This document shows, piece after piece, positions 17,146 through 26,488 of a stretch of 64,000 nt of DNA (position 1 is the first letter of the stretch; each line of letters starts with the position of its first letter). The notes beneath the pieces were generated by a model. The model did not search any database. It had not been told where the DNA came from and saw only the letters and a program-made list of their open reading frames with translations. Source of the stretch: Rhizobium viscosum (GTDB lineage: Bacteria > Pseudomonadota > Alphaproteobacteria > Rhizobiales > Rhizobiaceae); the NCBI RefSeq assembly GCF_014873945.1, contig NZ_JADBEC010000001.1, positions 620,001 to 684,000 of the forward strand, read 5' to 3'. A program made the position numbers and the translations under genes.

Positions 17146-18030
17146 TCAGTTGAGCAAGCCAGCGTGACGCATGGCGGCGTCGATTGCCGCTTCCGTCGAA
17201 GGCTCCAGCGAGGACATGAGTGGCGAACGGACCGTGCGGCTCATGCGGCCAAGCTTTGCGAGGCCGTATTTCGCGCCACAGACGCCGGGCTCCATGAAGA
17301 CTGCCTTGTGCAGCGGCATCAGCCGGTCCTGCAACTCCAGCGCCTTGGCGTAGTTGCCTGCGGCAGTCGCGGCCTGGAATTCAGCACAGAGGCGTGGGGC
17401 GATGTTGGCCGTCACCGATATGCAGCCGACGCCGCCATGGGCGTTGAAGCCGAGAGCCGTCGCGTCCTCGCCGGAAAGCTGCTGGAACTCCTTGCCGCAG
17501 GTGATGCGCTGCTCGGAGACGCGCTCGATCTTGCCGGTCGCATCCTTGACGCCGACGATGTTCCTGTGCGCCTTGGCGAGCGCGCCCATCGTCTCCGGCG
17601 TCATGTCGACGACTGAACGGCCGGGGATGTTGTAGATATAGATCGGCAGATCAACGGCTTCGGCGATCGCCGAATAGTGAGCGATCAGGCCCTTCTGCGT
17701 CGGCTTGTTGTAATAGGGCGTGACGACCAGAACCGCGTCCGCGCCGACCTTTTGCGCATGCTGGGCAAGTTCGATCGCTTCACGCGTGTTGTTCGAGCCG
17801 GCGCCGGCCATGACGGGTACGCGCTTGGCCGCGATTTCGATGCAGAGTTCCACCACCCGTTTGTGCTCGGCATGCGACAGCGTCGGCGACTCGCCGGTCG
17901 TGCCGACCGGAACGAGGCCGCTGCTGCCCTCCCCGATCTGCCAGGCGACATGGGCGGCGAAGCTGTCTTCGTCGATCAGGCCGGCATCGGTGAAGGGGGT
18001 TACGAGGGCGGGGATGGACCCATTGAACAT
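17146..18030 (-). CDS. dapA: 4-hydroxy-tetrahydrodipicolinate synthase
   Basis: 294-aa TIM-barrel aldolase of lysine/diaminopimelate synthesis, condensing pyruvate with aspartate semialdehyde. Schiff-base Lys lies in [14 protein letters not shown], the catalytic Tyr in [13 protein letters not shown], and [14 protein letters not shown] carries the substrate-binding Thr-Thr pair. Length is normal. Divergent from the lytic transglycosylase, which suits a shared peptidoglycan theme. Confidence 0.96.
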   Translation of the reverse strand: MFNGSIPALVTPFTDAGLIDEDSFAAHVAWQIGEGSSGLVPVGTTGESPTLSHAEHKRVVELCIEIAAKRVPVMAGAGSNNTREAIELAQHAQKVGADAVLVVTPYYNKPTQKGLIAHYSAIAEAVDLPIYIYNIPGRSVVDMTPETMGALAKAHRNIVGVKDATGKIERVSEQRITCGKEFQQLSGEDATALGFNAHGGVGCISVTANIAPRLCAEFQAATAAGNYAKALELQDRLMPLHKAVFMEPGVCGAKYGLAKLGRMSRTVRSPLMSSLEPSTEAAIDAAMRHAGLLN

Positions 18031-18221
18031 GCAAAGCTCCTCACGGCCGATATCCTTGCTTCAGCCGCATTCCATGAATAAGAGTTGCGCACCATAGAGC
18101 GGCAAAAAGGCTGCGACAAGCGCGCATAGGTCGGTTAGGGCAAATTCCGATAGCAAATGTGAATGAATTTTACCCGAGACGGTAAGGTTTCATTAAGATG
18201 CCTCCAGCCAAATGGAGGGGC

Positions 18222-20324
18222 ATGGTTTCGTTGCGAGTCATCCGGATGAAGAGAGCCGTTCTGATCCTGTCCGTCTTCGGCCTGGTCGCCGCGGCATGGA
18301 GCAGTGTTGCATCGCCGCTCCCCGGCGAGGGCACCCCTGCGCCGGCCGTCAAGCCGCTGGGTTTTGTGCCGGAAACCGCGTCTTTCCCCGAGGCGATCAC
18401 GACCGGCTCCATTCCGCGCAATGCAGCGATTGCCCCCGTCAACAGCGATCTGAAGGCCGGTCTCGATGCGCTCTCCAACAAGGATCCGCAACAGGCACTC
18501 GCCATCCGCAATACGATGGCGGCAGGTACACTCGACCGCCATATCCTGACTTGGGCAATCGCGACCTCCGGCCTGAAAGGCGTTCCCTCCTATGAGATCG
18601 CCAGTGCTTCGGACGAGCTGAATGGCTGGCCAGGTCTGGAACGTCTGCGCGGCAATTCCGAGCGTGCGCTTTATGACGAGGACCCAGCCCCTGCTGCCGT
18701 GCTGAACGCCTTCGGCGATACGGCGCCCGAGACGTGGCAGGGCGCGATAATCATGTCGCGCGCACTCGTCGCAACCGGCAAGTCTGCGCAGGCAGCGAAA
18801 TATATCTGCAAGATCTGGCGCGGACAGGCGCTCGACAAGGCAACCGAAGACAAGATCCTCGCTGAATTTTCCGGCCTGCTGACCGCCGCCGATCACAAGA
18901 CGCGGATGGACTACCTGATGTATCGCGGTCGCGTGGCGCAGGCCAAGCGCTTCGGCGACATGGGCCAGGCACAGTCACTCTACAAGGCCTGGGCTGCCGT
19001 CGGCAACAATGCGGGTAACGCAGGCGCATTGCTGAATGCGGTCGATGCGAAATGGCGCAGCGATCCGGGCTTTCTCTTCGCCCGCATCGAATATCTGCGC
19101 AAGCAGGACAAATATCTCGACGCCGCCAAGCTGCTGCAGCAAATACCCCGCGACCGAACCGAGCTGATGAACTCAGGCGAATGGTGGAACGAGCAGCGGA
19201 TCATCAGCCGCGGCCTCGTCGACCAAGGACAGTTCAAGGCGGCCTACCAGATCGTCGCCGCCTCCGTTGCAACGGTACCGACGGATATCGTCGAAGCACA
19301 ATTCCATGCCGGCTGGTATGCGTTGCGCGGACTGCAGGATCCGACAACGGCCGAGACGCATTTCCGCAAAATCCTGCAGGTTTCAAACGGCCCGCTTTCC
19401 GTTTCCCGTGCCTGGTATTGGCTCGGGCGATCGGCAGAAGCCGGCGGGCCGGGCAAGGCCAGCGAATTTTTTGCCAAAGCCGCGAATTTTCCGGGAACCT
19501 TCTACGGCCAGCTTGCCGCCGAGAGGCTCGGACGAAAGACGCTTAACGTCACCTATCCGTCCCCGACGGCTGGCGACCGTCAGAATCTCCAGCAGCGCGA
19601 GGCGGTGCAGGCGATCGGACGGCTGGAGGCCGCAGGTCATGGCTGGCGTGCGGCAGCCATCTACCTTGCGCTTGCCGACCAGCTCCAGAGCCCCGGCGAG
19701 CTCGCAATCCTGACGGCCAAGGCCGAGCAAGCGGGCGACCATCATCTCTCGCTGCAGATCGGCAAGATCGCGTACGGGCGCGGCATCGACGTCGCGGCGC
19801 TGGCCTTCCCGGTCGGCGTCATTCCGGCCAACGCCAATATATCCGGCTCGGGCAAGGCGCTCGCCTACGCGATTGCTCGCCAGGAAAGCGCCTTCAATCC
19901 GGCCGCCGTTTCTGCCGCCAATGCCCGCGGTCTGCTGCAGCTCCTGCCGGGCACGGCGCAGGGCGTCGCCAAACGACACAACATCACTTATTCCAAGGAC
20001 AAGCTGACGGCGGATGCCGGCTACAACGCGACGCTCGGTGCGCATTATCTCGGCGAGCAGATCGACGCCTTCGGCGGCTCCTATATCCTGACCTTCATCG
20101 CCTATAATGCCGGACCGAAGCGCGTGCCGGAATGGATCGGCCGCTATGGCGATCCGCGCGGCAAGCCGGTCGACGAGATCGTCGACTGGATCGAGCGCAT
20201 CCCCTTCCCCGAGACACGCAATTACGTACAGCGGGTGATGGAGAATTATGAGGTGTACAAGGCGCGCCTCGGACAGACGCCTGACATCGAGCGCGACCTC
20301 ATCGGGGGCCGCGGCGCGACCTGA
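18222..20324 (+). CDS. Soluble lytic murein transglycosylase (Slt70-like)
   Basis: About 700 aa, exported. A hydrophobic signal segment (AVLILSVFGLVAAAWSSVAS) precedes a long helical repeat superhelix and a C-terminal GH23 SLT domain with the catalytic Glu in IARQESAFNP (about residue 555) and the AxGLLQLLPGTA and IAYNAGPKRV motifs. It cleaves peptidoglycan, producing 1,6-anhydromuramoyl ends. Start choice is uncertain: ATG 18222 has GGAGG three bases upstream, ATG 18198 an AAGG ten bases upstream and ATG 18246 begins the signal peptide directly. Confidence 0.93.
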   Translation: MVSLRVIRMKRAVLILSVFGLVAAAWSSVASPLPGEGTPAPAVKPLGFVPETASFPEAITTGSIPRNAAIAPVNSDLKAGLDALSNKDPQQALAIRNTMAAGTLDRHILTWAIATSGLKGVPSYEIASASDELNGWPGLERLRGNSERALYDEDPAPAAVLNAFGDTAPETWQGAIIMSRALVATGKSAQAAKYICKIWRGQALDKATEDKILAEFSGLLTAADHKTRMDYLMYRGRVAQAKRFGDMGQAQSLYKAWAAVGNNAGNAGALLNAVDAKWRSDPGFLFARIEYLRKQDKYLDAAKLLQQIPRDRTELMNSGEWWNEQRIISRGLVDQGQFKAAYQIVAASVATVPTDIVEAQFHAGWYALRGLQDPTTAETHFRKILQVSNGPLSVSRAWYWLGRSAEAGGPGKASEFFAKAANFPGTFYGQLAAERLGRKTLNVTYPSPTAGDRQNLQQREAVQAIGRLEAAGHGWRAAAIYLALADQLQSPGELAILTAKAEQAGDHHLSLQIGKIAYGRGIDVAALAFPVGVIPANANISGSGKALAYAIARQESAFNPAAVSAANARGLLQLLPGTAQGVAKRHNITYSKDKLTADAGYNATLGAHYLGEQIDAFGGSYILTFIAYNAGPKRVPEWIGRYGDPRGKPVDEIVDWIERIPFPETRNYVQRVMENYEVYKARLGQTPDIERDLIGGRGAT

Positions 20325-20388
20325 GGCCGATTGGCAGACTTGCCGAAAGCACGCTACATCTCGTTCCGGCAGACGGGATGGAGATGTT

Positions 20389-21282
20389 ATGGCTGACGCA
20401 GTCGCGAACGGGTTTACCGAAAAATTCTTTGGGTCGACCGATGGGCTGAGGCTTTATGCCCGCAATTATCAGCCCACCGGCGGAGACGCCGACCGGTTGC
20501 CGGTCGTCTGCCTGCCGGGCCTTACGCGCAATGCCCGCGATTTCCACGAGCTCGCATTGATTCTGTCGCGCGACGCAACTTTCCCACGGCGTGTCATGGC
20601 ATTGGACTATCGGGGACGCGGCCTGTCTGATCGGGATGATAACAAGGCGAATTACAATCTGGCTGTCGAATGCGGCGATGTGATTGCCGCCTGCGCTACG
20701 TTCGGCATCGACCGCGCCATCTTCGTTGGGACCTCGCGCGGCGGGCTGATCCTGCATCTGCTGGCAGCAATAAAGCCGGAGCTGCTTGCAGGCGTCATCC
20801 TGAACGATATCGGCCCAGTCATCGAAGTAGCCGGGCTTATGGCGATCAGGGACTATCTCAACCGTGACCGCAGACCTCAAAGCTGGAGTGAGGCGGTCGA
20901 TATCCTCAAGGAGAATCACGGTGCAGCCTTTACCGCACTCGGTCTCACCGACTGGGAGGGCATGGCGCACGCCATCTATCGGGAACAGAATGGCATACCC
21001 GTCGCCGACTATGACCCGGCCATTGCCGAGCAGCTGAAAACAATCGATTTCAACAATCCCCTCCCCGACCTCTGGTCGCAATTCGAAAGCCTGGGCTCCA
21101 TGCCGCTGCTGGTTGTCAGGGGAGAGAATTCCAATCTGCTATCGCGGGAGACGATGGATGAAATGGCGAAACGGCATCCAGGGATGGTGGAGATCACGGC
21201 GAAAGGCCAAGGCCACGCGCCTCTTCTGCATCTCGGGGACATTTCGGCGATGATCCGAATGTTTATCAGGGAACTCGGCTAA
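20389..21282 (+). CDS. Alpha/beta-fold hydrolase
   Basis: 297 aa. Nucleophile elbow GTSRGG (Ser of the catalytic triad), oxyanion region VCLPGLTRNARDF, acid residue around LLVVRGENSNLLS and His in GQGHAPLL. Resembles the carboxylesterase/haloperoxidase-like group; the substrate is unknown. ATG 20389 has GGAG six bases upstream, which rules out the longer frame reaching back into the transglycosylase. Confidence 0.9.
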   Translation: MADAVANGFTEKFFGSTDGLRLYARNYQPTGGDADRLPVVCLPGLTRNARDFHELALILSRDATFPRRVMALDYRGRGLSDRDDNKANYNLAVECGDVIAACATFGIDRAIFVGTSRGGLILHLLAAIKPELLAGVILNDIGPVIEVAGLMAIRDYLNRDRRPQSWSEAVDILKENHGAAFTALGLTDWEGMAHAIYREQNGIPVADYDPAIAEQLKTIDFNNPLPDLWSQFESLGSMPLLVVRGENSNLLSRETMDEMAKRHPGMVEITAKGQGHAPLLHLGDISAMIRMFIRELG

Positions 21283-21356
21283 TTCTGCCCCAGCTCTCCG
21301 GTTCAGTTTTCAGCGACTTCCAGGTTGTCCATATGCATCGGCCTTCCGACATAAAC

Positions 21357-21384
21357 GAAAAAGCCCGGCTCGAAAGCCGGGCTT
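21357..21384 (-). terminator. Rho-independent terminator of the porin gene
   Basis: AAGCCCGGCT (21361-21370) pairs with AGCCGGGCTT (21375-21384) around a four-base loop; on the minus strand the stem is followed by TTTTTC. Sits 27 bases past the porin stop. Confidence 0.85.
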
Positions 21385-21410
21385 CTCTGAATGACCGAAG
21401 TCAGATCAGA

Positions 21411-22463
21411 TTAGAATGCACGCTGCAGGCGGAAGTAGCCCGAGGTAACGTCATCAGCATTTTCCGGATCGAGGTACTGAACCGAAACCTTGGCAGAGAA
21501 GTTGTCGACGATCTGGTAATCGATCGTTACGCCAGCCTTCCAGGCATTGTTGTCCGAGAAGTCAGCGTCGGTCGCGGCGTTAACTACGCCGTAGTTGCCG
21601 TAGTACTGAACACCGGGGGTGATCTTCAGCTTGTCAGTAGCCTTGATGGCGTATTCAGCTGCAACAGCCCATTCAGACTTGTTGTAGTAGGCGTTCGGGC
21701 CGCTGGAGTAGACAGCTGCGAGGCCAAGCGTGCCCGGGCCAACAGCAACCGTACCCATAGCGCGAACAGCGCCTTCTTCATTGTCGGTGTCGTAACCAGC
21801 AGTGATCTGGTAGGTGAAGGCACCAGCCTTGCCACCGAGGCCAACAGCTACACCGAAGTTGTTAGGTTCTTCGCCATTGTAGAACGGACCATCTTCCAGT
21901 TCGTCGACGCTGATGCCAGCGTAGAAGTCGCCGGTTTCGTACTGATAACGGATGGAGTTATGCAGGGTAACCGGGGAGCCGATGTCGTCCGTTTCGCCGG
22001 AGAGACCATCGTCCCACCAGGAGTAGAACAGACCAGCGCGGAAGCCAGCGATGTCGAGGTAAGCAGAGTCAAGCTGCGTCTTCTGGTTCGTAGCGTTGTC
22101 GGCGTTCGCCTGGATAACGATCACGCCGGTGAGCGGGCCGTATTCGGTGTCGCTCTTGGCCGTGAACTGAACCTGACCACGCGTACGGGCGTCCCAGCTC
22201 GAGTCGTTATCAACGAAACCACCGCCGCTGGCGCTGATCGAGCTAGCGCTCGGACCAGCATCAACCTGGAAACGGATGTAGCCGTTGATCTTGAGGCAGG
22301 TTTCCGTGCCCGGGATGTAGAAATAGCCGGTGCCGTAAGCGTCGCAGACGCGGACGTATTCAACCGGTTCCGGCTCGGCTGCAACGATAGCGTCAGCAGC
22401 CTGAGCGCCGGAAACTACTGCCAAAGCGGCAGCAGAGCCAAGAAGAAGGCTCTTGATGTTCAT
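21411..22463 (-). CDS. Outer-membrane porin, RopA type (Porin_2 family)
   Basis: 350 aa with a clean signal peptide (MNIKSLLLGSAAALAVVSGA, cut after AQA) and the alphaproteobacterial Porin_2 hallmarks: VEYVRVCDAYGTGYFYIPGT with the conserved Cys pair (VCDAYG, ETCLKINGYIRF) and a C-terminal Phe (YFRLQRAF) for Bam recognition. Forms a diffusion channel in the outer membrane. ATG 22463 has GGAGG nine bases upstream. The codon use is more biased than in neighbours, as expected for an abundant protein. Comparable to R. leguminosarum RopA. Confidence 0.93.
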   Translation of the reverse strand: MNIKSLLLGSAAALAVVSGAQAADAIVAAEPEPVEYVRVCDAYGTGYFYIPGTETCLKINGYIRFQVDAGPSASSISASGGGFVDNDSSWDARTRGQVQFTAKSDTEYGPLTGVIVIQANADNATNQKTQLDSAYLDIAGFRAGLFYSWWDDGLSGETDDIGSPVTLHNSIRYQYETGDFYAGISVDELEDGPFYNGEEPNNFGVAVGLGGKAGAFTYQITAGYDTDNEEGAVRAMGTVAVGPGTLGLAAVYSSGPNAYYNKSEWAVAAEYAIKATDKLKITPGVQYYGNYGVVNAATDADFSDNNAWKAGVTIDYQIVDNFSAKVSVQYLDPENADDVTSGYFRLQRAF

Positions 22464-23146
22464 AATGACCTCCAATTCAAGTTTCGATCGGAGGTAAGAT
22501 CACGCCTTACGGCGTTTCCCTGCCCTACCCCCGGTGTTTGAAGAAGTCGGGCGGTCAAGCCCTTGCTTCCGAGGCTGAAAATACAAGACGGCGGCTGTCA
22601 CGCAATCACCAACTTGTGTTCGAGAGGGGTTTACGAAAGCCTTACCGAAACCCTGTTGCTGAAAGGCCACAAATTGGGCAACGGGCCTGCCGTTTGTTTA
22701 AGCTTTATTAAGAAAGTGCTTATTTTCCCGGTATTTATTGGGCTTTATAAAAGGCGCAGCGCGTCCCGCTGTGCCAAATCGGCACCATTTTCCCGCCAGA
22801 ATCGGCTTTTTGAGATAACCGGCTAACGATTGGTGCGTAGTCGCCAATGCGAAAATCGAAACCGATTTCAGCTTTAGCCGACAGAGGCGATTGATTCCGT
22901 ATGCGATTCGCCCGGCAACCATCGCGATTCTGGAACGAGGCATGCGACAGGGAGAATTTCGAGCGAAGGAAATAGACGGTGGAAACAGGAGCCGCGCGCA
23001 AAAGACGATAACATTATCAATGACGGAAATTGGCCCTCCAACACGGCGGTCGGTTGGCCGGCGATTCCAGGCCGCTCGATCGATGAAGCCGTTCATCGGA
23101 GGTTCACGCCTGATGGCTCAAGCTGAAAACCTGAGAGGATACGTCG
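22464..23146. promoter_or_regulatory. Long porin upstream region
   Basis: 683 bp without a recognised protein gene between the divergent porin and a small exported protein. It is noticeably AT-richer than its surroundings. It holds a terminator-like hairpin on the minus strand at 22741-22775 (listed separately), so the porin may have a long regulated leader or a separate small RNA may lie upstream. Open frames here lack ribosome sites and family features. Confidence 0.45.
22741..22775 (-). terminator. Orphan Rho-independent terminator upstream of the porin
   Basis: On the minus strand GGCACAGCG, a five-base loop and CGCTGCGCC form a nine-pair stem (one G-T pair) followed by TTTTATAAA. No protein gene on this strand lies upstream before 23631, so it would end either a small RNA starting within about 22776-23100 or a prematurely stopped porin leader. 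Confidence 0.5.
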
Positions 23147-23479
23147 ATGAGGAAGCTATTATCAGCACTCGCAGCCGTCGTCCTGGCTGCATCTTTCGCC
23201 CCGCCGCTAAACGCGGCTCCGATTCTCGTGCCGAGAGCAGAGCAAGTGCAGATCGGCAATGTCGAGCAGGTCAGACATCGGGGCCATCGGCATTGGCGTG
23301 CGGATCGCCACTGGAACCACCGGTACGCCTACCGTTCCTGCAGATATTATGGCAGATGCTACAGATATCCGCGCTACGGTTATAGATACCCGCGATATTA
23401 CGATCGCGATTATTACGGCTACGGCGATTATTACGGCTACCGTCCGCGGTCAGGAGTGACTTTGTATTTTCGGTTCTAA
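23147..23479 (+). CDS. Exported Tyr/Arg-rich small protein
   Basis: 110 aa. Signal peptide (MRKLLSALAAVVLAASFAPP) ending NAA, then HRGHRHWRADRHWNHRYAYR and a run of Tyr-Arg-Tyr repeats (about residues 58-97), closing with VTLYFRF. Two Cys (RSCRYYGRC) may form a disulfide. Low-complexity periplasmic or surface proteins of this type are common in rhizobia with no known function. AGAGGA lies seven bases before the ATG. Confidence 0.75.
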   Translation: MRKLLSALAAVVLAASFAPPLNAAPILVPRAEQVQIGNVEQVRHRGHRHWRADRHWNHRYAYRSCRYYGRCYRYPRYGYRYPRYYDRDYYGYGDYYGYRPRSGVTLYFRF

Positions 23480-23630
23480 CCGGCGACACTTGTCCGCCAT
23501 ATCGCAGGGTGCAGCATTCAACGGCCGTCACCCGGCCCGATTGAGGCAAGCGAAAATCGTGCCGTGGCAAATGTTATGGCTGGATTGATACCCGCTGCCA
23601 TCTATCTGACTCCATTCATGAAAAGATAGA

Positions 23631-23720
23631 TGGCGGAGAAGATGGGATTCGAACCCACGATACCATTTCTGGTATACTCCCTTAGCAGGGGAGCGCCTTC
23701 GACCACTCGGCCACCTCTCC
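23631..23720 (-). tRNA. tRNA-Ser (anticodon GCU)
   Basis: On the minus strand a 90-base class II tRNA: acceptor GGAGAGG, D-arm GCCGAGTGGTCGAAGGC, anticodon stem-loop CTCCCCTGCTAAGGGAG with anticodon GCT, a long variable arm (TATACCAGAAATGGTATC, the mark of tRNA-Ser), T-arm GTGGGTTCGAATCCCAT and encoded CCA. Reads AGC/AGU. No integrase or attachment-site duplication was seen beside it. Confidence 0.96.
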
Positions 23721-23860
23721 GGTGGGAGCCCTGATATGGGTATTCACCGGTACGATCAAGCTTTTTTTGAAGTTTTTCACACGCCCTTACGCAGATCGCA
23801 AATGCGACGATGACAGTTCAAAACTGAATCGACCGCAGAGGCGATCAACCGCCGTATCGC

Positions 23861-25078
23861 TCATGCCAAGAGCTGTTTCAGGTCGGCCGCAGGATCGGCC
23901 AGGATCGCTCGATCCGGATTGATGCCTGATTCCAGCATCTTCTTGCCCGTCACATAGGCTTTTGCATCGTTGATGGCATCGACAGCAATCAGCCTGCCCT
24001 CGCGGAAATACCAGACGGAACTCGCTCCTTCGCGGGCGCCGGGGCGCAGCAGCGTGTCATCATAGCCCATATTGAACCCGGCAATCTGCAGCTTCACATC
24101 GTACTGATCCGACCAGAACCAGGGTTTCGGGTCATAGGGTTCATCGCCGCCGGCAATGACGGCGGCGGCGGCGTCCGCCTGATCGACGGCGTTCTGCACC
24201 GATTCGAGCCGGATGCGGCCGCCCTGCCAGGGCAGGCTGGCGCAATCGCCGGCCGCAAAGATCGACGGATCGGATGTGCGGGCGAATTCGTCGACGATGA
24301 TTCCATTGCCAACCTCAAGCCCTGCCTCCTTCGCCAGAAGGTCGGTCGGCACAACGCCGATGCCGACAATGACGAAATCCACTTCGATGGTGCTGCCGTC
24401 GGAAAGTTCGGCACCGGTCACACGGCCATCCTTGCCGATCAGATGCTTCAGGCCGGTCTTTTCACGAATCGCCACATCATGGCTCTTATGGATCGCGCGC
24501 ATAATATCGGCGGTTTCCTTCGCCGCGACGCGCTGCAGAATCCGGTCGGCCATTTCGATGACGGTGACCTCCAGGCCGAGATGGCGGGCGACGGCCGCAG
24601 CCTCAAGGCCAATGTAGCCGCCGCCAATGATGAGCACACGGCGGCCGGGCCGCATTTCTCCGGCAAGCAGGTCCGCATCGCGCTTGTCGCGGGCGACATA
24701 GACGCCTTCCAGATCGCCGCCGATCGCTGCAGGCAGGCGGCGGGGCGTTGATCCCGTCACGAGTGCCAGGGTGCCGTAATCGAGGACGGAGCCGTCCTGG
24801 AGAAAGACTTGCTTGGTCTCGCGGTTGATCTGCTCGGCCCAGGTCGACAGGCGGATCTCGACATTATTGTCTGGGTACCAGTGCTCGGGACGGAACAGCA
24901 GGCGGTCGAAGGCCATCTCACCGAGCAGATATTTCTTCGACAGCGGCGGGCGCTGGTAAGGAAGCACGTCTTCGGCGCCAATCAGCGTGATCGGACGCTC
25001 ATCCTTCAGCGCACGCAGCTTGGCTGCCAATGCGAAGCCTGCCTGCCCCGCGCCGATGATCACCAGTCTGTCCGTCAC
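23861..25078 (-). CDS. NAD(P)/FAD-dependent ferredoxin/rubredoxin-reductase-type oxidoreductase
   Basis: 405 aa. Two dinucleotide folds: FAD-binding VIIGAGQAGFALAAKLR at the N-terminus and NAD-binding LIIGGGYIGLEAAAVARHLG in the middle, the FAD-contact motif FAAGDCASLPW and a C-terminal reductase domain (reductase_C type). Resembles ThcD/BphA4-like reductases that pass electrons to a ferredoxin for an oxygenase or P450; no partner is adjacent. GTG 25078 is preferred: GGGAG lies eight bases upstream and the FAD motif begins directly after it. Confidence 0.88.
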   Translation of the reverse strand: MTDRLVIIGAGQAGFALAAKLRALKDERPITLIGAEDVLPYQRPPLSKKYLLGEMAFDRLLFRPEHWYPDNNVEIRLSTWAEQINRETKQVFLQDGSVLDYGTLALVTGSTPRRLPAAIGGDLEGVYVARDKRDADLLAGEMRPGRRVLIIGGGYIGLEAAAVARHLGLEVTVIEMADRILQRVAAKETADIMRAIHKSHDVAIREKTGLKHLIGKDGRVTGAELSDGSTIEVDFVIVGIGVVPTDLLAKEAGLEVGNGIIVDEFARTSDPSIFAAGDCASLPWQGGRIRLESVQNAVDQADAAAAVIAGGDEPYDPKPWFWSDQYDVKLQIAGFNMGYDDTLLRPGAREGASSVWYFREGRLIAVDAINDAKAYVTGKKMLESGINPDRAILADPAADLKQLLA

Positions 25079-25164
25079 GATACCACTCCCGAATATCAGT
25101 CCTTCAACAGAGACAAGGCCTATCCCCTGCCCCAAACGCCGTCAACGGAAGCGAGGATTTTGCC

Positions 25165-26280
25165 TCAGCCGATCTCGATCCAGCGGCGCTCATGGAAGGA
25201 CTGTGCCATGGCATGAACCGACTTCTCTATCCTGAGACCGTCTTCGAATGTCACGATAGACGCCGGCTCTCCGGAAATTGCCCGGATCAGTTCGCGGCAT
25301 TCGATGATCTTGAGATCGTTGAAGCCGAGGCCGTGGCCGGGCGCCGGAATGAAGCGATCATAGGGCTGATGGGCGGGTGCCGCCAGTATTTTGCGGAAGC
25401 CCTGCTCGGAGCCTCGTCCTTCGGCCTGATAGAGCTCAAATTCGTTCATGCGCTCCTGATCATAGAGGATCGAACCCTTCGAGCCGTAGATCTGCAGCGC
25501 GATACGGCCCTTGCGGCCCCAGGCGGCGCGGTTTGCCATCAGCACAGCAGAGATACCGCCGCCGAGGCGCATCAAGACATTGGCCGCATCGTGATTCTCG
25601 ACCGCGCGGCGGCCGCCGTCCTTCAGAGGACGGTCAGCATAGGGTTTGACCATATCCGTGGTGACGGCCTCAACATGGCCGAAGAGATACCAGAGCAGCG
25701 ACAGCGGATGGACGGCGAAATCGTCGAGTGCGCCGTAACCGGCCGATAACTCACTTTTCCAATAGAAGAGTCCGTCCGGATCCGCCATGAAATCCTCATC
25801 CATTTCGACGCGGATATGATTGACGGAGCCGATCGCGCCCTCGCCGATCAGCGCCTTGATATGCCGCATGATCGGGTTCTGGATATAATTGTAGCCGAGC
25901 ACGGCGACCTTGCCGGATTGTCTGGCGATCTGCAGCATGCGCTCGGCATCGGCATAAGCGGGCGCCATCGGCTTTTCACACCAGACATGCTTGCCGGCCT
26001 CAAGGGCGGCGATCGCCATTTCGGCATGGAACTGGTTGGGCGTAGTGACGGAGACGACATCGACATCGGGATCGGCAATCAACGCACGCCAATCGGCCGT
26101 CGCCTTCTCGAAGCCGAATTCGGCAGCGCGGGCACTTGCGAGCTCTGCATTCGCCTCTGCAAGATGCACGAGACGCGGCCGCTCGACATCGCCGAAGACC
26201 GTCTTCACCGCATTCCATGCCAGCGCATGGCACTTGCCCATATAACCGGTGCCGATCAAACCGATGCCGAGTGGCTTCAT
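25165..26280 (-). CDS. Gfo/Idh/MocA-family oxidoreductase of the inositol cluster
   Basis: 371 aa. N-terminal Rossmann fold (GLIGTGYMGKCHALAW), the family EKP motif in GKHVWCEKPMAPAYADAE, and a C-terminal alpha/beta domain with the catalytic region GYGALDDFAVHPLSLLWYLF. It diverges from iolR, the same arrangement as the S. meliloti iolY-iolRCDEB cluster, so it probably oxidises an inositol stereoisomer or a related sugar. myo-inositol dehydrogenase proper (IdhA/IolG) may be elsewhere. GGAGGAG lies just upstream of the ATG. Confidence 0.88.
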   Translation of the reverse strand: MKPLGIGLIGTGYMGKCHALAWNAVKTVFGDVERPRLVHLAEANAELASARAAEFGFEKATADWRALIADPDVDVVSVTTPNQFHAEMAIAALEAGKHVWCEKPMAPAYADAERMLQIARQSGKVAVLGYNYIQNPIMRHIKALIGEGAIGSVNHIRVEMDEDFMADPDGLFYWKSELSAGYGALDDFAVHPLSLLWYLFGHVEAVTTDMVKPYADRPLKDGGRRAVENHDAANVLMRLGGGISAVLMANRAAWGRKGRIALQIYGSKGSILYDQERMNEFELYQAEGRGSEQGFRKILAAPAHQPYDRFIPAPGHGLGFNDLKIIECRELIRAISGEPASIVTFEDGLRIEKSVHAMAQSFHERRWIEIG

Positions 26281-26456
26281 TTCAGGGTCTCCTCCTCAAA
26301 TCCGCGGGAATTTTTGGAATATTTGGATCATTTTGACAAGCAGGTCCTAGTGCATCATTTCGTCCTAGACCTCTCGAAACTGTCCAAAACCCTTGATTTT
26401 CAGCCTATTAAAAACAATTAGGCGCCTTCACTGAAATCGTTTATGCTCCGAAATAT

Positions 26457-26470
26457 GGAATATTTGTTTC
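26457..26470. promoter_or_regulatory. Candidate IolR operator upstream of iolR
   Basis: GGAATATTTGTTTC: GGAA-N6-TTTC, one base from the GGAA-N6-TTCC consensus reported for S. meliloti IolR. It lies 18 bases before the iolR start codon, suited to autorepression. AT-rich GGAATATTT-like repeats also occur at 26307-26325 near the divergent oxidoreductase. Confidence 0.5.
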
Positions 26471-26488
26471 ATCTCCCGAGCCGTCAGC

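Noticed and set aside
23620..23760. Possible integration site at the tRNA-Ser gene
   Set aside because: No duplicated tRNA end, integrase or cargo boundary was found on either side.
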